Shown here: positions 35,536-47,280 of the stretch, in pieces | How positions within the stretch are numbered: position 1 is the stretch's first letter | Layout: each line of letters starts with the position of its first letter | DNA from: Beroe forskalii | Taxonomy: Eukaryota; Ctenophora; Nuda; Beroida; Beroidae | Direction: 5' to 3' | Assembly (NCBI GenBank): GCA_011033025.1 | Contig: WFMF01000083.1 | Span: forward strand, 310,001 to 374,000 | Length of the DNA: 64,000 bases | The notes under the pieces: generated by a model | Seen by the model: only the letters and a program-made list of their open reading frames with translations | The model's database searches: none | What the model was told of the DNA's origin: nothing | Made by a program: the position numbers and the translations under genes

Positions 35536-37718
35536 AATAGCAAGGGAAGGCTAAAGGGCACTCGCGCCCTTCCTACGGATTAAGTAATTTACTTCCACAG
35601 TATTATAGTATTGTAGGTCGCCTTATTATTCTTCCCATTATCATGATATTATTATCATTGTAGTGCTTTCAGCTTTGTTTGTTGTGCTTTATCATTATCG
35701 CGGTTTATTATTCGTGCTAATTCTTTTATTATTGGTGCTTTGTATTGGTGTTTTAGTGTAATATTTATTTATATTGTTTGTTCATAATGGTTTATGAGTT
35801 TGTGAATTGATTGTCTTCTTTCTTTATTTCACAATTATTATATAGTCTTATAATTAATGGTCAGTGAGTTTATTGTTTTCGTTTGTGAAAGTGTTCTATG
35901 CAATGAATTCAACTCTTGTTTCCCCCTAGATACTTTCATGGGAATCTACTTATTTATATTATATTTTTCTCTAGAAGCTTAAAATCGAAAGCAATACCTC
36001 GAAGTACAATGGCTGAAGTTGATGCCCTCAAAGTGGAAATTGCAGACGGACTCAAAAATGTCAAAATAGGAGAAATCGGACGTACTGGGCACATCTCTAA
36101 TTTCTTGGAATAATTTAGCATATTTCAGTCTGTGGACTGTCATTGTGCTCTGCCTAAGTTTTGACAATCGAACTTGGACTTCCAAGGATTTCGGAAATGA
36201 CAATTTTACTTTGATGCGGTATAATTATTAAAATATTCAGTATTATGTTTGATATTTTGAACTTGAGAATCCAATTACCATCTCGCAGTAAACTATTAAC
36301 CTGTGCCTCACCGACTAGCATACAAATTATGTTTAATTAACCCACGGCTCGACATCTAGAAATTTAAAATTGTCTCTAATTTACTTCTTATAGACTGTAC
36401 TACTTTACTGTATTTTATTTTGATAATTTCCTAATTTCGTTTTTCCTTGTCTTGCCCTCTTAAGCACAAATCATTGCAACGTGTCGTCCTTATTACAAAT
36501 CAAAATTTAATTTCCATTGTCTGTGATCGGTATGAATTCAACAATTTGTTAGGCAAATGAAAATCTTGAATCTTCATGAATTTTATTTTCTCACTCAACA
36601 AGGCTGCCACTAAAACCCCAATAAAATGAGGCCCATCCCCACTCCTCTGTCCCCAACTACCCGTGTCCTGTCTAGGACTGTTGACAAAACTCTAAGGAAT
36701 TGATAAAGTTACTATTCTGTGATCATTTACCGAGATTATATAAGTAAGCTCTGTGTTTAACATGCAAGTTGAGGCGTGTTTTTGTCCTGCAAAGGCTCCC
36801 GGAGGTGTTTTGCGAAAGGCTAATATCATCAAAATCTTATTAATTTTGTTACTTTGCTATATACGTATGTCTTCTCTTGATTGTTAAATCTTAGAGCGAA
36901 TTCTTGCTGGGGATACCTATCTACCTTCTGAAGTTAAACTCCAAGTTTCGAGATATATTTCGACTTAAATCGAGTGAATTCTATGTCAAACAGCGCTAAC
37001 TTCCTGCGTAATGTGCGTCAGTTGTGAGGAGCAGCTTAGGTTTATTAGTGTTTAACTTCCTTTAAATCTATTCAATTTGTCGGGAAAAGTTCACATAACC
37101 TTTAAACAGGCCTTATAATAAAGTTATAAGCTTATATCAGTAGAGTAGACAGGTTTTCATACTCCATTGCAATTATGCTGTGACTTCTGTTCCCGACTTG
37201 CAGGCGACACCCATCTATTTTTATAAAGCCTTTTTAAAAGCCTATTTCTACAGAGAGGGGCCTCCCGCGTTATAAACGGGCGTCCTCAGGCCTTTTAAGG
37301 TCGGCTTTTTAAGCACACAAATACTCCTCACAAATTTAGGATCGAGCCCTCTGAAATTTTGAATTCAAGGGCCTCAAAAAGTCAAAACTAATGTTCGTTT
37401 TGAATCAGTGATAGTGTTGTTTGAATTACAACTGAGAGCGGTGCTTTGAAACAGTTGTAATTCTCGAAGCCAGATAATAGTGTGATATTTCGGAGCAGAA
37501 AATCGCAAAATTTTAAGATTTTTGTCGTAATTTGTTCTAAGATCATGTGTCCTTCATGTGCTGTAAACACTCAAACAACTAAAAATGCACGCTGTTTTTA
37601 CTTTGATATTTTCTCGACTTATCCGATCCTGTTAGAGTTCTGAACTTCCTGAATTCCATCAAAATAACTCACCAAAATATCATGGTCCAGCTACAAAGGC
37701 ATGTTGTCAGAAGAGGAC

Positions 37719-37833
37719 TTTGTTAAATCGCCGACTCGGTGCTGATCAGTGCCGATCAGCACCGGTGACCGCCGATCAGCGCTGATCGGTGGTAATTCGG
37801 TGCTGATCAGCACCGAGTCGGCGATTTGACAAA
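37719..37833. repeat. 30-bp inverted repeat enclosing GATC-rich sequence
   Basis: The left arm 37719-37748 (...CGCCGACTCGGTGCTGATCA) and right arm 37804-37833 (TGATCAGCACCGAGTCGGCG...) match with one mismatch. The 55-bp middle repeats GCCGATCAGC / GCTGATCGG several more times. It can fold into a long cruciform or hairpin. Confidence 0.93.
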
Positions 37834-39186
37834 ATACTCATCTGTCGGGATGTTGTGGCAAGTGGTAGTAATGAGCCGACGCAGATCGGTTGGTATTTGA
37901 GTTTAGTTTTCTCTGAAATCTCAACGTATGCTGTGACTTGTGAGCTGCACAAATTACCCAGAAATATAACCCCTACCCCGAAATGCACACCTTGCGTGCT
38001 CACTTGTGAGAAACCTTGACTGTCAAACGTACAAAACTTCAAATAGTTATTGCTCTGTTCATTGCTCGTATTCCAATTGAAGCGTCAACACTGTTTTATA
38101 TGGAGCTGCAGTTAAATGCTGTGTCATTGAAAACCTGGTGAAATCATGTTAAAAACAGATTCCCTGATTTCAAAGCTTTTTAAAATATGAATTGATTTCA
38201 TTAGTTTAAATAAGAGTTAAAAGTTTTATATTCGACAAAAGCCTTGTCAAACACATCCCTCTCGATAAGCCCAGTGCCAATATCCGAATTCTATTTTTGG
38301 TTGCTCCCCTGCCCCCTTTTTTGGGTGAAACCCCAACTCCCAATCATTTTGCCATGAAATTAGAGCTCAATTTTCGGATATTTTTTGAAATTGTTGGAGA
38401 TTACTACCTTAATCGACCCTGCTCTTTTCCTCCGACAGTAGTTCGAATTACTTTATTATGCGACCTGACGATACTGAGCAAGTTCTCGTGGTATAAACAC
38501 CCTGTCAAAAATCGTAACAAATGCACTGAATGTCTGTTGAGATGTTACAGTCTAATCAGTGTTTACATGGACTATAATATGGTGTACAGTTATCATTGTT
38601 AAAACAACAACGCGTACGGCGAGTGGTGATGTTCTTGAGCTGAAGTGAACTTTGTTCAGACGGCTAGAGAATATAAGTTTGACTTTATGATAGGAGCTCC
38701 CCACACTATATAAAGCCTCCACATGACAGGACGCAGTGACAATTCCTTTTGTTGTCATCTATTGTCATACTTTAAATGTCCCTTACACTGACCAACACAA
38801 GCTCATTGATATCATACATGGGTAAATTATGTGCTGTAACACCTAGCTTTTAGTGTTATTTCCATGTGTGATACCTATACGTGACACCGACTGATTGTGT
38901 TAATTAATCTGCAGTTTTTAAATCCTTGCCTATATAGAGAATAATCAATCGTTAATTCACAACGATTGCGATTTGCGTTTAAATCAAAAAAGGTCATTTA
39001 ATCAACCATAATTTGATAACCTTTCAAAGTTTCAATAGCGTAAGTCTCAATCCTGCTGTTATGTGGTTATCGTAACACAGGTTTCGCTACTTCGGGAAAT
39101 AAGCATAATTTCGAAACTTCCGAGTTGTGCAGTGCCATGTACGTACGTTATAAATACGTACATTTCGAAATGTACGTACTCATGGA

Positions 39187-39366
39187 CAGGGGCGTAGCCA
39201 GATTTTTGAAAAGGAGGCGGCAAGTTACATTCGAAACCTGCTGAATGTTTTGTTTTGCTCGGCTCAAAGCTCTCATTATGACAAAATGAACAATATAATT
39301 TTCGCAATTTCTGTCCAAAAAGGGGGAGCTGCCGCCTGTGTCGCCTTCCCCCTGGCTACGAAAATG
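39187..39366. mobile_element. hAT-like MITE, copy 1
   Basis: A 180-bp non-coding element starting CAGGGGCGTAGCCAG with the inverse CTGGCTACG near its right end. It is flanked by identical 8-bp target duplications CTCATGGA at 39179-39186 and 39367-39374. An 8-bp duplication is the hallmark of hAT transposition. It is homologous, in opposite orientation, to 45009-45171. Confidence 0.85.
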
Positions 39367-39912
39367 CTCATGGATTTACTGTTATTTCGTACGTACACAT
39401 GGCAGTCATACACTGGAACTCGCGACATCAGATGATACGTAACCACATAGGATTCGTTCGTGATTATGGAAGGAGGCAGAATCTTGCGCGCGTCTTTTAT
39501 TATAAGTTATCTCAAATTATGTTAAAAGGATTCTCATTAAATGGTGTTATCAGGAATATGTAATTGCTTATTATGTTATTTTAATTGAATTACAGTTTAT
39601 AGTTTTACCCTGGCTGATTATTTATGTAACAAATAAAACATCTGGTCTATACTATTAATTCAAAGGTCTTGCTCATTTACTTATTTATCCATCAAAATTT
39701 AAATTAACCACGCGCCCTTTGCAGCTTTGCAGACTCACATTTCCCAGCCCGTCTTAATATATTATCTCCACATGTCAGCAACTTTGCTTATTACTATTTT
39801 CACATTAATCACAAATCGGGTTTATTGAAAAATACCTTTAATGCCTTAGAACGTAAGTTTCAGGGCCATGAAATATTTATCCTCCAGGTTTAATTCATAA
39901 AAACATTAAAAA

Positions 39913-39966
39913 TACTTTATTGAAACATGGAGGCTCATTGAGCCTCCATGTTTCAAGATAAAGTTA
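39913..39966. repeat. Short perfect hairpin
   Basis: TTGAAACATGGAGGCTCA and its exact inverse TGAGCCTCCATGTTTCAA lie one base apart, with near-matching extension (ACTTTA / TAAAGT) outside. The loop is too small for a normal microRNA precursor. Confidence 0.85.
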
Positions 39967-40838
39967 GTACTTTAGTAAGAGTAAGCAGGCAACATTTATC
40001 CATATATTTTGTACTATCAGGAATTTTCTCCTATCTGAATACCGATCTGAATCTTTTGCTTATTTTGGGCCTAGTTACATAATTACAATTTATATAACTT
40101 ACATTACATGTAACATACAATATGTAATTAGTAATACAACAAAGTTGCATAACTAATTACATTGTGTAACTTAAATTACGTTCTTGAATAACGAATACGC
40201 AATAAAACTGCGGATGTTTTATGATTTGCAGCTGCTTTGTTATTTAGATTCATATATTATCGGTAACATTTTCTTGCGTACTACCTTGAGTCCTTGTTCT
40301 ATTTTTCTTGGAATATTGGTACGTTCCTTTCACATAACATTGTGTGAAGTGCACCTGTTTCAAAATACGAGCTGAACATTTTAACATCTTATGTTGAGCA
40401 TGAAAAGTAGACAGTTTGACGCCAGAAACTCGCCATTCTAAGCCCTGATAGTGACGTCACTATATACTGCTTTTCCTATTTTTTACGTAATCCTATAAAT
40501 CAAACAAAGAACGCAGCTACTTAGGTGTTCAAGCTTTATTGAATATCTCAATTAAATAGGTTATTGTCTGGTAATGGATATTTTCGTGTTCAACATACTT
40601 TTCTCAATCTTTTGACGTCAATCGCATTTTACTTTCCTATTGTTACTTAAAGATTCTCATATTACTTTTTGATTTATTTCTTTCCTTCATTAAATTAATT
40701 TACTAAATGAGGAGTTTTTGATTGATGTCTTGTATCGCAAATTTCGAAAATATTTCGACCGAAATCAAAGAATTAGTCTCTTTTTTGCCGCCAAATATGT
40801 GATATTCCCTGCACTAACATCGCCTCATTTACTCCCAG

Positions 40839-40900
40839 GAATCACCATGACAATACCTCCCCTAACCTGGTACTCTAACACTCCCCAGGAATCACCATGA
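40839..40900 (+). promoter_or_regulatory. Upstream ORF created by a duplicated GPCR start
   Basis: A 50-bp tandem duplication repeats the acceptor-like CTCCC(C)AG, GAATCACC and the start ATGACAATACCTCCCCT. The first ATG (40847) opens a 17-codon frame that stops at 40898-40900, overlapping the true ATG (40897) as ATGA. If the upstream acceptor is used, this uORF would precede the receptor and could lower or couple its translation. The regulatory effect is inferred. Confidence 0.6.
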
Positions 40901-43900
40901 CAATACCTCCCCTTAACGTGACTGCTCACTCCATCACAACTCTCCCTTTCGAGACGTACTGGGTCACAGCTTTCTCTGGGTCCACCACCCCCAACTTCAA
41001 TGCTCGGACCTACCACACCTACGCTTTCGCTGATCAGGTGAGGTGTGGACCATGGTCTGGGATAATTGACCAATTTATGAAAATTTAAATCCTTCTAGCT
41101 CAATGGGTAAGTTAGAACATAGTTGTTGTGAGAGGTTATTCAGGCACAAAACTGAAAGAAATGAAAATAATTTCCTCTCTGATCATCAGATTCCCGAAAT
41201 TTCAAATCACAAATATTATGACCTATTTCTTTCCTTCAGATCCTCGCCATAACCCTGGCAGTTCTAGCTGTCCCCGGGTTTGCAATGAACCTCCTGGTTT
41301 TGAGGAGTTTGTTCTATAGGATCGGGAAGATGAATGCTCCTACTCGACAACTTCACAGTCATATGATGATAGCTAACACCATACTGCTGGTGATCTGTGT
41401 GCCAGCGATATCGTGAGTGAAACACAAGGATTTTTTAACTGTTTCAATTTTGTCAAACACAAGGAAATTATTTACTAAGTTAGACTGAGCTAAAGGTTGT
41501 CAAACACAAGTTATTCTTTAAAATTGATCAGAGTTACTTGGTTTTTTGGTGATGTAAGAACAATTTTTCATTCAAATCGGTCAGTATTTTCAATATTCTT
41601 TTCCAAATATCCAAAGTTCTACTTTGGATCCAGATCCTCCCTCCCCAGGTTATCTCCCTGTACAACGGGAGGCCTGAATTCAAGGACTCCAAGCTTCACA
41701 TGGTCTATCAACACAACTTCATCTTCTGTAACATCAGCGGTTACATCTTCAACGTTATGATCCGGATGATAATCCATATCAGTACGGTGCTGGCAGTGGA
41801 CAGGGTCATGGCAGGTTGGACGTTGGTCACGTGATGTTCACTGTGATTGGTCGGCGGTCATTGGTCGTTTGAAACTGGACGTATCTTAGTCCTTAGAAGT
41901 TGTGCTGATGCGGTCTTAAATGTACATTTACCAGCTTTTCCATATTACATTTATACTGTCACCATCATTAATCAGAACTCACAAAAAATGAACATTAGGA
42001 ATGACCATCTATTTCTTTTCAGTCCAGTGCCCTCTGTTTCACAAGTTCAAGGTTCAGAAGTGGGGCTACAACTGGCTGCTTCTCTTCATTTGGATCCTGA
42101 ACCTCCTCACCATGACCACGCCTTTCATTAAGGGCAGGTGGGCATCAAATTTAAGAAAGTTTTATTCTTTTTTCGTCCATTTCATACTCATAATTGCAAT
42201 TTATTGCGATTGATGTTCTACATGTTTTAAATCTAAGGTCAGCTTGTCCATCGCCTATCACTTGGCCTTCAATCTTTAAAACTAGTGTTCTAAGTGAAGA
42301 AGTGATAGAACTCCGCATCTCCACTCTCATTCACGCAGAAATCTAACACTCCTCCTTTTCCTCAGTTACTTCAAGCACATAGTGTACGAGTGTATCTGCA
42401 ACTGGAAAGCCCTGGACATGGATACAGGGATCCTCAAGAGGAACTCTCCTGCCCTCAACACTGTCTCTCTGCTATTCTTCTTTGGGATTCCCTACAGTCT
42501 TACCAACGTCATCACCATCATCTGCTGCATTTGGGTTAGCAGAAATGCAGTGTGCTTATTGCCATACCAAAATGCCACGCGTAAACAACGTGCAAATATT
42601 ATGACACTGTTTTTGATAAATTCCTACGCTGAAAAATGGATACCTCTGATCTCTACGCCTCTCTTTTACTCTTTAGTGAGTGAGTGAGTGAGTGGATCTT
42701 ATCCCACATGGGCACGTGAAAAACCTTTTAGATGAAGATATAATTAGCTGTGCTGAACGTTAAACTTAAAGATAAGCAACGTTCTCTAAAAACTTTCTGT
42801 ACATTTGTTCACTAAACCTCCCTTACTCGGAATGTTTTTGTTATCATAAACCACACAGCTGCCCTCGCGTGTAGTTTACTCATTTCAACTTTCCTTTGAA
42901 GTATTGTTCAGCTATTCAGTACTCATTGTACCCCGAAACAATAATATTTAGGCCTATAATAGGTACGCATATAAGTCTCATCATGTTGGAAAATAAACTG
43001 GTGTGGTTGTGGTACTTACTCGCCAAACTTCTCTATGTGTAGTAAGGTCCAGTTGCGTCAAATAACAAACGAGTAGGTTTTAATTAAAAAAGGAATCTGA
43101 AACTCATGAAACATTTCATACTATATAGGTTGCTAAACACGTATATCCCTGTGTGGCTCGCGCGGCGCGCTTCCCCGTAGGGAAGCGCGCGGCGCGTACA
43201 CACACCTATGCGGGCTTAGGAACTATATAGGCTACGCCCTTTGTTCAAAATGTTTAGGCATCTGAAACCTCTTCTCCCCTTGGGTCTCTACTGCTTACTT
43301 TCTGTGAGGTCAAAATAAAAATTTTTCGCAGGTTATAATTCTGGTTATTTTTCCCAGGTTATAATTCTAGTTATCTTTCCCAGGTTATAATTCTGGTGTT
43401 GAGGAAGAACCTGAAAGTAGAGCGAGTAGCTGGAGATAAGATGTCCTATACCACCTGCACTTCTGTCATGGCAGGAGGAGCTAATGCCTACCAGTTGCTT
43501 CATATTAATGAAGAGGAAACCAACCTGGATAACGAGGAAAAACCAGCTGAAGAATCAGAAAAGCCTGCCGTGAATTCTGAAGGACCAGCCCTGGAATCGG
43601 AAAAACCAGCTGAGAAATCAGAAAAACCATCCTTAGAAAAACAGAATTCCTCTCCAGTTCCTAATAATGATAAGTCTCGCCCTAGAAGCACCATCACCCA
43701 GGAATCATCGTACATGTTGCTGAGTAATGGTGTTAATGGGAAGTCAGGAGGGGGAAGGAAAAGTAAAGCTAGGAATAGCACTGCGAAGAGTTTTCCTAAA
43801 TCTGTGTTGATGGCAGGTTGGTTACTGTCAGCTTCCATGTTGTCGTCTTTAACTTCTTTTTGATGACATCCCATGATCCTTGATGATGATTTTTTCGTTA

Positions 43901-45749
43901 ATCTTACTTGGTTTTATGTCCTATATTTGGTCATAGCCTGGTGTCAATATTTCGTCGTTCTAAATTCCAATCTCACGTGTCTTGTGTTTTTGTAAGATTA
44001 TTTTATCTCATTTTAACCTTATCTCCTGTTTCTGGCAGGTAAATCAATAAAACAACGCCTCACCTCCCCCGTTGCAAGGATGAAAATGAAGACTGGGATA
44101 CGAGTATCTGCTGATCCTCGAGTTAAAAGGTAGTTAGTTTACTCCCAACCCGTTTACCTTTTGACCAATCAGATTGCAGATTAGTGTTATGCTGCACGCT
44201 GATTGGGTAAAGCTCTGTCACACTGCGGCGTGGATATACTTTCCAACAGCTCGCTAGCTCGGAATTGTTGCAGTTTAACAAATTCTTGTCTCAAAATGTG
44301 TCCCACTTCACGCTCACTTCATCTTGCAGACTCGTCTTCTCAGAGCCAGGCAATTTACCCCTTTCTGGGAACATCCTGTATTTATATGTCTCAAAATCAG
44401 AATGTCAGGTCTGAGGTGATATTATAAATTAAGACCGCCTATGCATGAAGCCATTTTCCTTCAATAGAATTGGAGTTGTCACTTAAACTAATTCACAATT
44501 GTGAAGAATGTGCCAGTGTTATCGAAACTGTCTATCCTTTGGCAAATACCAAAGCGTCATCAATTTATCTCCATAACATATGATGACAACGCCATTCTTA
44601 TCAATTCCTGATCGCTTCATAGCCACGAAATACTCCTGACTATGGGCGTGAAATTTCAACACTAACAAAAAATTAATAATTCCTGATATAATATAAGTTA
44701 AATATAAAACCAGGATATGTTCAAGACTGATGAAAAGCGGATTAGTGTAATTGTCTGTTGACCAGTCAATGATACTTTGATACAACGGATATTTTCGATA
44801 AGGGTTCCCTATATCCGTACTGTCAGCAACTACTTTCCGATACCAGAAGTTGTCAGAGTTGATAATTTGATGGCTGAGCAAACTAGTGAATTTCTATCGA
44901 GCCGCCAACAAAAATTTGGATCGTTCGACACCCAGTCTCCACCCTAAAAACTACTACTAACAATGAGAATATTTCTAATCACCACTTCAAGCCTTGGTCA
45001 TGACGTCAAGGGCGTAGTCAAGGGGAAGGCCGAAGGCGACACAGACCACCGCCTCCCCTTTTCGGACAGCGATTGTGAAACTTTTTAATGATCAGAGCTT
45101 GGAGCCATGCAAATTAAGAAATTGAACTCGAAGACCCTTTCTTAAATTAAAAACCTGGCTACGCCCCTGATTGACGTCACCCCCATACATCTGCACACCT
45201 CCAACCCTCTTCTAAGCAACCGTCTTCCTTTCAGAGCCTGTGAGACGATGGTGATAGTGATAGTTGTGCAGCTTGTCTGCTACTCCGTCATCCAAGTCAT
45301 GATGATGGACGCCCTTCTAAGATGGATTTTCAAGAAAAACCTCTTCGTGAGTAAACACTCAATGAATAAAGGATGATGATCCCTACTTTTTAAAGCCTTC
45401 TGATTCATGTTCGTGAATCACAGAATATGAAAGTATGAATTAGAAATTAGTCGCCAAGATTCCAATATAAATTTTAGATCTTCATCACTGTATTTGAAAT
45501 CTAAAAATCATTTGATAATTTATTTACTCATGTTATTCTCAGGGTACGTTGAGTCCTGACGACGTAGCCACTACAATCATCTTTACCAACTACCAGATCC
45601 CCCTGATCCTCTTCTCCATCGTCATCCCCTTCGTTATCTACTTCAGGATGATCCGAACAGGAGGCTGCAGGTTTAGTTTTAGGAAGAAGGATTCTAACGG
45701 TGCGAGTACCAAGATGTCCTTTGCTACAACATGTTACTCGAAAACGTAG
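40897..45749 (+). CDS. Rhodopsin-like (class A) G-protein-coupled receptor, nine exons
   Basis: Orphan seven-helix receptor. Exons: 40897-41037, 41240-41412 (end uncertain), 41649-41814, 42023-42137, 42366-42534, 43384-43816, 44039-44129, 45235-45346, 45543-45749; about 535 residues. Seen: short N-terminus with NVT glycosylation site; TM1 ILAITLAVLAVPGFAMNLLV; TM2 MMIANTILLVICVPAIS with proline at the usual place; TM3 ending AVDRVMA (DRY equivalent); TM4 NWLLLFIWILNLLTM; extracellular loop 2 with YECICNW; TM5 SLLFFFGIPYSLTNVITII; a third intracellular loop of about 170 residues with repeated EKPA(E/V)xSE; TM6 TMVIVIVVQLVCYSVIQVMM; TM7 with IVIPFVIY in place of NPxxY; basic tail. Exon 2 ends phase 2 at its best donor while exon 3 needs phase 0, so this junction or the sequence is off by one. 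The ligand is unknown; most such invertebrate receptors bind peptides or amines. Confidence 0.85.
43332..43409 (+). repeat. Triplicated 3' splice site of GPCR exon 6 (26-bp unit)
   Basis: CAG|GTTATAATTCTGGT occurs three times, with exon-like starts at 43332, 43358 and 43384, separated by TTATTTTTCCCAG-type tracts. The period is exactly 26 bp. The two upstream acceptors lead to TAA within 11 codons, so only the third gives the receptor frame. Confidence 0.93.
44151..44213. mobile_element. CCAAT foldback element, copy C (inside a GPCR intron)
   Basis: GTTTACCTTTTGACCAATCAG and its inverse CGCTGATTGGGTAAAG lie in GPCR intron 7. Short and diverged relative of copies A, B, D and E. Confidence 0.5.
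44519..44881 (-). other. Unrecognised 120-codon open frame in GPCR intron 7
   Basis: An antisense frame with a non-ATG (TTG) beginning, containing a hydrophobic stretch (HILVLYLTYIISGIINFLLV). I do not recognise it and see no splice partners. It may be a decayed insertion or chance. Confidence 0.15.
45009..45171. mobile_element. hAT-like MITE, copy 2
   Basis: A 163-bp relative of copy 1, inverted, with ends AGGGCGTAGTC and CTGGCTACGCCCCTG. It is flanked by 8-bp duplications TGACGTCA at 45001-45008 and 45172-45179. It lies in GPCR intron 7 just before exon 8. The internal GAAGGCGACACAGACCACCG is the inverse of CTGTGTCGCCTTC in copy 1. Confidence 0.87.
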
Positions 45750-45811
45750 AGACAGTGGAGACAATATTATTATTAAAATTATCAGGCAGTTTTAACTTTG
45801 AGAATAGGTTT

Positions 45812-45817
45812 AATAAA
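45812..45817 (+). terminator. Likely polyadenylation signal of GPCR gene
   Basis: AATAAA 63 bp after the GPCR stop codon, in AT-rich sequence. Confidence 0.55.
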
Positions 45818-45984
45818 CTTGATGAAGGAGCTTTTAACATAATAAGACTTGTCGTGTGACCCCACTTTCAGAAAGGACAAGTTACAGTTTTGATAATCGT
45901 AGGTGATTGAGCTGATTTGCTATATATTTTGTTGTATATAATCAGATATTAAGTTGGATTAGGTACATCAACAGTTTAGTTTTT

Positions 45985-46165
45985 AAAGCAGCTGGTTAGT
46001 ATTAACATTGTTCCCTTCAGGGCTAGGGGCAGCCTTGGAAATTTCATGCTCTTTGAACTTTGATGGGTTGCGTATAGTGTATTGGTATGCTAGTTAATTA
46101 GTTGGTTTCTTCCCTGGCCTAGGGACGCCTGGGAAAGTTTCCTTTCAACTGTCATGGGTTGTGCT
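45985..46165. repeat. About 98-bp imperfect tandem duplication
   Basis: TTCCCTTCAGGGCTAGGGGCAG and, about 98 bp later, CTTCCCTGGCCTAGGGACGCC head two diverged copies that share GGAAA and TCATGGGTTG-like downstream sequence. Non-coding, between the GPCR and sulfotransferase genes. The rest of 46,170-47,280 shows no supported exon. Confidence 0.6.
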
Positions 46166-47280
46166 GTTGTACAAAAACGAAGCAATTATATACTCCAACA
46201 TTGCACTTGATCTTAAATCAGTATGTTTACGAATACGAAGCCATTTCACGCCAATCTCCATCATTGCATTTAACAAGTCCCATCAAACCTGTCCAAAACG
46301 GAATTAACCTATTACAAACCTATCCCAAGTTTGACACAAACCTTTCCAGGGCTTGTCAACAAAAATCGAGGTACCATTGCATTTGTCAGGACTCCGGAGG
46401 CCTAAGTGACTTCACTCAGCACCTCCAATCCATAGCTTCATGATCCTACTCTTCTGGTATAAAATCTACTTCTAGGCACGAAATATGTGCCGTTTCCGGA
46501 TTCTTGTGTTATTGTTATTAGCCCCCAAAAGTCAAAAGTATGCCCCATCAGCTGCATTACGTAATATCTGTGTCATGTAAATACTAGTGAAGTAGTAAAT
46601 TAACTACAACGGAGCATTATTATACTACTGAGTGCTGGGATATGGTTTGTATAGATTGGTAATGATACTATTCACAACTAGAGGTGCTATTGTTGTCACC
46701 GACACCACGTCTCAAACAGGGTAACTGCAGTCTGTTATGTGACCTTGACAACTGACATAGCACCCCCTTATCTCCTCTATCTCTTCTACTCTTCTACAAT
46801 TATCACAACAGTGTCAATTAAATTAACAGGTCAAATAGTAACATTATTATCAGTGGAAGCTCCAAACTATTAAGGTAATAAAATATTGGCATAATTCCGG
46901 CAACCAATTCAAGGGCAATTTTACGATCCAAAGATGCTTCATCATAGAAATATGCACGGTATGATTCAACGCAATTTGGTTAAAATTTTGCCAAAAACAG
47001 ACTTATTGTTGCCCGTAAATTTTCAAACTGTCCTAAACTTACGAGACTTAGTTTTTTAAGATTCCACTGCTCCCTTGCCCTTTCATCCAAAATTTTGCTG
47101 CTATACACTATACAGCCAATGAAAATAGTCCAATGAACCAAAACCAAGATAATATCGGCATGCCTATCTCTCTTGGGCGCGACAATTCTCTTACTGATGC
47201 ATTTGAAATCTGACTTCGCATAATACCATCATAGTCATACTGAGTACACTCTGATGATATATCAAACTCCGAGGAATCTC

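Larger units (their letters stand above)
32241..40830. other. Gene-poor intergenic region
   Basis: No supported exon. It holds a second copy of the CGGGTCC foldback repeat, a TTTAAACTTTTAAAGTT tandem repeat, a GC-rich foldback element, a GATC-rich inverted repeat, one hAT-like MITE and a short hairpin, all listed separately. A 35-codon frame at 36,009-36,113 starting MAEVDALKVE was seen but has no further support. Confidence 0.4.

Noticed and set aside
36009..36113. Small frame MAEVDALKVEIADGLKNVKI with an ATG and stop
   Set aside because: It resembles a first exon in composition, but there is no splice partner, no recognised family and it is only 35 codons.
41093..41150. tRNA-like A box (TAGCTCAATGGGTAAG) in a GPCR intron
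   Set aside because: No matching B box or cloverleaf arms follow.
43396..43863. Separate gene encoding an EKPA-repeat protein
   Set aside because: It is continuous with TM5 upstream and splices in phase to the next exon; it is the GPCR third intracellular loop.
43500..43874. Antisense Ser-rich frame opposite the GPCR loop
   Set aside because: Shadow of the coding exon; no independent support.
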